Of a stretch of DNA of 35,822 nt, positions 31,124 to 35,822 are shown in pieces. Within the stretch, counting starts at the first letter, position 1. Every line of letters starts with the position of its first letter. The stretch is from SIG440 sp045645905 (GTDB lineage Bacteria; Bacillota; Clostridia; Monoglobales; Monoglobaceae): contig JAZRJT010000069.1 of NCBI GenBank assembly GCA_045645905.1, positions 1-35,822 of the forward strand, written 5' to 3'. A program made the position numbers and the translations under genes. Under the pieces are notes generated by a model. The model had not been told where the DNA came from. It did no database searches and was given only the letters and a program-made list of their open reading frames with translations.

Positions 31124-32461
31124 ATGTTTGAAATCGGTTTTTATGAAAAAGAAATTACACCGCCATTGGGAAGTGGAATACCGGGATATTTCAGTATCCG
31201 CAGAAGCTGTGATGTTCTTGACAGACTTTATGCAAGAGCGATTGTGTTAAAATCGGGTGATGAACGGATTGCTATTCTTTCAATCGACGGACTGCATCCT
31301 AAAACAGATATATGTAAGGCGATTACAGAAAGAATAACAGAATACACAGGAATTGAACGTGAAAACGTAATGATTGCTTTTACCCATTCGCATACAGCAA
31401 TACCATTCAGATTTGAAGGTGTGGCATTTGAAAATGACGAAATTGTGTCAAACTCAATAAAAGGTTATATAGATGTGTTTATAAGATTGGTTGCAGATTG
31501 TGTTACTTTGGCAAATCTGAGACTGAAAAAAGCAAATCTATATTTTGGAAAGAGCGAGGTTCATGGTATTTCTTTCTGTCGTGATTACATTATGAAAAAC
31601 GGAACACCGCAGACCAATCCACCAAGAACAAGCCCTGAAATAATAAAATCGGTTACAGAATCGGATAAAGATCTTCCTGTACTGATGATAAAAGACGAGA
31701 ACAATCAGCCTATGGGAGCAATTGTTGGGTTTGCCTGCCACGCAGATTGTGTAAGTGGTGAAAAATTAACCGGTGACTATGTTTCAATCCTTTGCAAGGA
31801 ATTAAAAAAGGCTTACGGCGAAGAATTTGTTACAATATTCCTTCTTGGATGCAGCGGAGATGTAAATCATTTTGATGTTTCAAAGAAAGAAGATGCTGAT
31901 GACCATTATGTTATGATGGGTAAAAAAATAGCAGCAGAAGCCATAAAGACAGCTGATAGTGCAGTGGAATTGAAAAATACAAAAATCAGCTCACAACTTG
32001 AATATATAACCATTCCACGCAGAAAAGTAGAAGAAGAAAAAATAAAAGATGCAAGAAATACGATAGCAACAATAAAAGAGAAAAAGGGAGTAAAGATTTC
32101 TGCAGATAATACAGACCCCGAACAATATAAACTTGCAATGGCAAAGCGGCTTGTTGATTTTCTTGATTCAACCCCTGAAAGCTTTGATGTGCCTGTTCAA
32201 TGCATTCAAATAGGTGAATTTACAATTTATGGATTTAATTCCGAAATATTTACCGAGTTTGGCAAGATAGTGAAAAAAGGTGACGGAACGGGCATAAATC
32301 TTGTTGCAACACTTTGTAATGAAGCGTTTGGGTATGTTCCTACCCGTGATATGTTTTATGACACAATATACGAATCCAGACCCGGTTCAAGCCGTCTTGA
32401 TAAAGAAGCAGGATATATTATGGCTGAAAAATTAATTTCTATGAAGAAAAAAGATAAATAA
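31124..32461 (+). CDS. Second neutral ceramidase-like amidase (PF04734-type)
   Basis: A 445-residue protein with the same architecture as the product of 12306-13649: IGFYEKEITPPLGSGIPGYF at the N-terminus, the THSHT metal motif (H88, H90), CHADCVSG (H206) and LLGCSGDVNHFDV for the QGD-N region. It lacks a signal peptide. The two are clearly paralogous but diverged, so separate substrates are likely. A 12-base perfect palindrome TTGTATATACAA (31091-31102) and RBS TAGAGG lie in the 39-base gap after prfA. A PHP phosphoesterase follows after 84 bases. Confidence 0.82.
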   Translation: MFEIGFYEKEITPPLGSGIPGYFSIRRSCDVLDRLYARAIVLKSGDERIAILSIDGLHPKTDICKAITERITEYTGIERENVMIAFTHSHTAIPFRFEGVAFENDEIVSNSIKGYIDVFIRLVADCVTLANLRLKKANLYFGKSEVHGISFCRDYIMKNGTPQTNPPRTSPEIIKSVTESDKDLPVLMIKDENNQPMGAIVGFACHADCVSGEKLTGDYVSILCKELKKAYGEEFVTIFLLGCSGDVNHFDVSKKEDADDHYVMMGKKIAAEAIKTADSAVELKNTKISSQLEYITIPRRKVEEEKIKDARNTIATIKEKKGVKISADNTDPEQYKLAMAKRLVDFLDSTPESFDVPVQCIQIGEFTIYGFNSEIFTEFGKIVKKGDGTGINLVATLCNEAFGYVPTRDMFYDTIYESRPGSSRLDKEAGYIMAEKLISMKKKDK

Positions 32462-32545
32462 CAGAAAGTTGTTTTTTGGTCCTGACTTTACACGAGCCTA
32501 TATGGGATGTCGAATAATGTCGGAAAATTATAAGGAGAAGAACAT

Positions 32546-33346
32546 ATGAAATATATTATAGATAATGATTTACATATTCATTCAAAAATTTCTTCTTGTT
32601 CTAATGATCCGGAACAAACAAACGAAAGAATTTTGCGTTATGCAGAAGAAAACGGATTAAGAACAATATGTTTGACCGACCATTTTTGGGATGAAACTGT
32701 AGAAGGTGCATCAAGTTGGTATAGACCACAAAATTATAAACATATTGCCGCTGCTATGCCTTTGCCGCAGGGGATGAATGTGTGTTTTCTGTTTGGATGC
32801 GAAACGGAGCTTAATAAAGATTTTACATTAGGTGTCTCAAAAGAAAATTTTGGCTTATTTGATTTTATAATTATTCCGACAACTCATTTCCACATGAAAG
32901 GTTATACTTTGTCGGAGGAAGAGTCAGCTAATGCTAAAAAACGGGCAAACGCGTGGGTGGAGAGGTTGGATGCTGTTCTTGAAATGGATTTGCCTTTTCA
33001 TAAGATAGGTATTGCGCATCTTACTTGTGGCTTAATTGCACCTACAAGAGAGGAATATATTGAAGTTCTTAAGTTGATACCACAGAAAGAAATGAAAAGA
33101 TTGTTTGAAAAAGCAGCTAAGCTTGGAGTTGGAATTGAGCTTAATTCAGATGATATGAATTTTACTGAAGATGCAGATGTTGTTTTAAGACCTTACAGAA
33201 TTGCCAAACAATGCGGCTGCAAGTTTTATTGTGGAAGCGATGCACATCACCCGTATGCATTAGATAGAGCAAAGGCGATATTTGAAAGAGCAGTTGATTT
33301 GTTGGAACTGACAGAAGAAGATAAATTTATAATTAGTGGCATCTAG
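32546..33346 (+). CDS. PHP-domain phosphoesterase
   Basis: A 266-residue metal-dependent hydrolase of the PHP superfamily, which includes histidinol phosphatase. Metal-binding motifs are visible in order: DNDLHIHS (D8, H10, H12), CLTDHFW, GCETEL, PTTHFH, KIGIAHLTCG and the final YCGSDAHHPYA. It is the right length for a stand-alone PHP enzyme. A strong AAGGAGAAG precedes ATG 32546. There is no histidine biosynthesis gene nearby, so the substrate is open. Confidence 0.87.
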   Translation: MKYIIDNDLHIHSKISSCSNDPEQTNERILRYAEENGLRTICLTDHFWDETVEGASSWYRPQNYKHIAAAMPLPQGMNVCFLFGCETELNKDFTLGVSKENFGLFDFIIIPTTHFHMKGYTLSEEESANAKKRANAWVERLDAVLEMDLPFHKIGIAHLTCGLIAPTREEYIEVLKLIPQKEMKRLFEKAAKLGVGIELNSDDMNFTEDADVVLRPYRIAKQCGCKFYCGSDAHHPYALDRAKAIFERAVDLLELTEEDKFIISGI

Positions 33347-33391
33347 ATTATACAGTCTAAATTTAATTTACGAAAAAGAGGTTTTGTTTCT

Positions 33392-34816
33392 ATGGAAACA
33401 AGAATTTTTGAAAATACAACTGAAGATTTGAAGGCAGCAGCCGAGCTTATCCAAAATGGAGAAATTGTGATTTTTCCGACTGAAACAGTTTACGGTCTTG
33501 GGGCAAATGCTTTGGATTGCAAGGCGGTTGAGAAAATATTCTGGGCAAAGGGCAGACCATCTGACAATCCGCTTATTGTACACATTTCAAAGGTGTCGGA
33601 TATGAATGATTTGGCAGAGGAAATACCCGAAGGAGCTATAACTCTTGCAGAAAAATTCTGGCCCGGCCCTTTAACAATTATTCTGAAAAAAAAGCCTTGT
33701 GTCCCCGATACTGTATCAGCAGGCTTAGATACAGTTGGCATACGCCTTCCTGAAAATAAAATTGCAAGAGATTTTATTGCGGAGTGCGGTGTTCCTGTTG
33801 CGGCACCAAGTGCAAATATCTCAGGCAAGCCCAGCCCAACATCCTTTGCACACGTTTTTGATGATATGAACGGCAGAGTTGCCGGAATAATCAAGGGTGG
33901 CGAGTGCAGGGTTGGAGTTGAGTCTACAGTCATTGATATGACCGCAGAAATCCCTACGGTTCTAAGACCGGGGGGTATTTCTGTTGAACAGCTTCGTGAA
34001 GTTCTTGGCGATGTCATTATCAGCAGCGAGCTGAAGGAGGACGATATTCCAAAAGCTCCGGGAATGAAATATAAGCATTATTCACCCAAAGCTGCTGTTT
34101 ACATTTTAAAGGGAACCGTTGAGAATGTTGCACAATTTGTTGCAAAACGATGTGTATTTGCAAAGGTGGCTGTTCTTGCTTTTGATGAGATGAAAGGAAT
34201 GTTACCTGAATGCGTTCACGTTCTGTCACTTGGTTCTATGAATTCGCCCGAGGATGCGGCAAACCGCCTGTTTGATTGCTTGCGTGAGTGCGACAGATTG
34301 GGCGTTAAAGAGGTTTATGCTCCTGAAATCCCTGACGAGGGTCTTTGGCGAGCGGTTAAAAATCGGCTGTACAAGGCTGCGGCAGGAAGATTGCTTGATG
34401 CGGAAACTGCAAAATCTGTACTTTTTGTTTGTACGGGTAATACTTGCAGAAGTCCTATGGCAGAGGGAATTTATAACAGTCTAGGTCGGAATGGTGTTGC
34501 ATCATCATCAGGGCTTTGTGTAACATCGATAGCAGGAGCAGAGCAAAAAGCCATTGATGCAGTAGCACGATGGAGAATTGATATTTCAAACCATATCCCA
34601 AAGCAGACAACCCTGGATATGTTTGAATGTGCTGACATTATACTTACAATGACCATTGAACATAAGTGGGCTTTGCCTGATGATGAAAAGGTTTATACAC
34701 TTAAAGAATTTTCAGGTGATGTCGGCAATGTGGCAGACCCCTATGGTGGAGATTGCGGAGTTTATGAAAAATGTGCCGATGAAATAAAAAGCTTGATTGA
34801 GAAGATGAAAATATGA
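33392..34816 (+). CDS. tsaC: TsaC/Sua5 threonylcarbamoyl-AMP synthase fused to LMW-type (arginine/tyrosine) phosphatase
   Basis: A 474-residue two-domain protein. Residues about 1-340 are Sua5/YwlC, which makes threonylcarbamoyl-AMP for tRNA t6A37. It shows IVIFPTETVYGLGANA, KGRPSDNPLIVHIS, SANISGKPSPT, ESTVIDM, and a Sua5 C-terminal domain beginning APGMKYKHYSPKA. Residues about 343-474 are a low-molecular-weight phosphatase (YwlE-like) with the C-x5-R loop CTGNTCR (C347, R353) and the acid Asp in DPYGG (D449). The reading frame is continuous. Bacillus encodes ywlC and ywlE as neighbours, so the fusion joins linked genes. RBS AGAGG precedes ATG 33392. It is coupled to rimI by a 4-base overlap. 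Confidence 0.94.
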   Translation: METRIFENTTEDLKAAAELIQNGEIVIFPTETVYGLGANALDCKAVEKIFWAKGRPSDNPLIVHISKVSDMNDLAEEIPEGAITLAEKFWPGPLTIILKKKPCVPDTVSAGLDTVGIRLPENKIARDFIAECGVPVAAPSANISGKPSPTSFAHVFDDMNGRVAGIIKGGECRVGVESTVIDMTAEIPTVLRPGGISVEQLREVLGDVIISSELKEDDIPKAPGMKYKHYSPKAAVYILKGTVENVAQFVAKRCVFAKVAVLAFDEMKGMLPECVHVLSLGSMNSPEDAANRLFDCLRECDRLGVKEVYAPEIPDEGLWRAVKNRLYKAAAGRLLDAETAKSVLFVCTGNTCRSPMAEGIYNSLGRNGVASSSGLCVTSIAGAEQKAIDAVARWRIDISNHIPKQTTLDMFECADIILTMTIEHKWALPDDEKVYTLKEFSGDVGNVADPYGGDCGVYEKCADEIKSLIEKMKI

Positions 34817-35262
34817 TAAAATATATACCTATTAAAGCTTGTCATCTTGAAGGACTGGTATTGGTTGAAGAAGAATGCTTTAATTCAGGCTACGGACGGA
34901 GCACCTTTGAAAAAGAACTTAAAAACAAAATTGCCACATACCTTGTGGCAGAGGAAGATGGCAAAGTTCTTGGCTATGCAGGACTTTGGAATATATGCGG
35001 CAGCGCAGATATAATGAATGTGGGTGTATTAAAGGAATACAGGCGATGCGGTATTGCAAGAAATTTGCTTACAGAACTTGAAAAATATTGCTTTGCCAAC
35101 AACATTTATGAAATTAACTTAGAAGTAAGAGTGGGCAATATTCCTGCCCGTGAGCTTTATAAAAAGCTGGGATATGCGGAAATTGCTGTAAGAAAGGGAT
35201 ACTATGACGGCAAAGAAGACGGCATAGTGATGAAAAAGATTTTGACGGAGGAAGGGATATGA
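34813..35262 (+). CDS. rimI: Ribosomal protein S18-alanine N-acetyltransferase RimI
   Basis: A 149-residue GNAT acetyltransferase. The acetyl-CoA-binding motif is GVLKEYRRCGIARNLLTELE (R/Q-x-x-G-x-A), with NVGVL ahead and LEVRVGNIPARELYKKLGYAE behind, the usual RimI sequence. It overlaps tsaC by ATGA and tsaD by ATGA. The tsaC-rimI-tsaD order is a common t6A neighbourhood, although tsaB, normally adjacent, is not here. Confidence 0.92.
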   Translation: MIKYIPIKACHLEGLVLVEEECFNSGYGRSTFEKELKNKIATYLVAEEDGKVLGYAGLWNICGSADIMNVGVLKEYRRCGIARNLLTELEKYCFANNIYEINLEVRVGNIPARELYKKLGYAEIAVRKGYYDGKEDGIVMKKILTEEGI

Positions 35263-35822
35263 AGATACTTGCTATTGAAAGCTCCTGTGACGAAACGGCT
35301 GCTGCGGTGGTTGAAAATGGAGCATCGGTGCTTTCAAACGTGATAAATACTCAAATTGAGCTGCATAAGACCTTTGGCGGTGTTGTACCCGAGGTTGCAT
35401 CACGCAAGCATATTGAAAATATCAGTGATGTTGTAGATAAAGCCTTGTCGGATTGCAATATGACGTTAGGTGATATTGACGCCATTGCGGTAACCTATGG
35501 ACCCGGTCTGGTGGGTGCCCTTCTGGTTGGTGTTTCAACGGCAAAGGCGCTTAGTTTTATGTCAAAAAAACCGCTTATTCCTGTTCATCATATAAAAGGG
35601 CATATATGTGCCAATTATATTGAAAATCCTGATTTCAAGCCGCCTTTTATTTGCCTTGTGGCATCGGGTGGACATAGCCATATTGTCCATGTAAAAGGGT
35701 ATTCGGAGTATGAGGTTATGGCAAGAACCCGTGACGATGCGGCAGGAGAAGCCTTTGATAAGGTGTCGAGAGTTCTCGGCTTTGGTTATCCGGGAGGCCC
35801 TGCTGTACAGAAGGCGGCGGAA
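35259..35822 (+). CDS. tsaD: tRNA t6A threonylcarbamoyltransferase TsaD, 3' end cut by the window
   Basis: The first 188 residues of TsaD, which transfers the threonylcarbamoyl group to A37 of ANN-decoding tRNAs, in complex with TsaB and TsaE. It begins MKILAIESSCDETAAAVVENG, has GGVVPEVASRKH, GPGLVGALLVG, the metal-binding HIKGH (H111, H115) and ASGGHSH. About 150 residues should lie beyond the window. ATG 35259 overlaps the rimI stop. Confidence 0.97.
   Translation, partial: MKILAIESSCDETAAAVVENGASVLSNVINTQIELHKTFGGVVPEVASRKHIENISDVVDKALSDCNMTLGDIDAIAVTYGPGLVGALLVGVSTAKALSFMSKKPLIPVHHIKGHICANYIENPDFKPPFICLVASGGHSHIVHVKGYSEYEVMARTRDDAAGEAFDKVSRVLGFGYPGGPAVQKAAE

Overview
The window is about 35.8 kb of low-GC bacterial chromosome. 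It most likely comes from a spore-forming gut-type member of the Clostridia. The evidence is a complete spoIIIAA-AH sporulation operon, a T-box leader in front of pheST, a DUF3793 gene behind an iron-box-like operator, a DUF2508 (YaaL) protein, consensus sigma-A promoters and AAGGAGG-type ribosome binding sites. The species cannot be named from the sequence alone. Both window ends cut genes: an SGNH hydrolase on the left and tsaD on the right.

Layout. 1-3911 (+): SGNH hydrolase, an LtaS-like membrane sulfatase and an M20 dipeptidase, apparently one transcription unit. 3912-5001: a dense non-coding and small-gene island. It holds a bidirectional terminator, a three-stem palindromic element, a 61-aa acidic protein gene (-), a structured RNA of 6S-like shape with its own promoter and terminator (-), and what looks like an undescribed type I toxin-antitoxin locus. 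That locus is a 24-aa hydrophobic peptide on + with a sequestered RBS and pairing 5' and 3' ends, opposed by a consensus antisense promoter on -. 5002-8772 (-): pheT, pheS, T-box, promoter. 8792-10302 (+): secreted subtilase. 10310-10519 (-): tRNA-Leu(CAG) with promoter. 10551-11379: decayed IS481-like element. 11384-13711: AraC regulator and a neutral-ceramidase-like enzyme, divergently transcribed from overlapping promoters. 13729-16008 (+): aldo/keto reductase and HflX. 16000-16289: a 240-bp hairpin-rich MITE-like insert flanked by a 25-bp direct repeat of the hflX terminator. 16369-21356 (+): spoIIIAA-AH. 21367-24177 (+): decarboxylase sodium-pump beta subunit, a 43-aa OadG-like membrane peptide and pyruvate kinase. 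24275-25586 (+): DUF3793 and CBM9-like proteins. 25595-25870 (-): DUF2508. 25966-31084 (+): secA, prfB (with a programmed frameshift) and prfA. 31124-33346 (+): a second ceramidase-like enzyme and a PHP phosphoesterase. 33392-35822 (+): a TsaC/Sua5-arginine phosphatase fusion, rimI and tsaD.

How the genes work together. Translation dominates: PheST charging controlled by tRNA-Phe through the T-box, both release factors, HflX, t6A tRNA modification (TsaC, TsaD) and RimI. SecA provides export. SpoIIIAA-AH form the forespore-mother cell channel. The most interesting part is the 4.4-5.0 kb island. There the tail of the pheST transcript lies antisense to the candidate toxin mRNA, so phenylalanine status could influence the toxin locus (inference).
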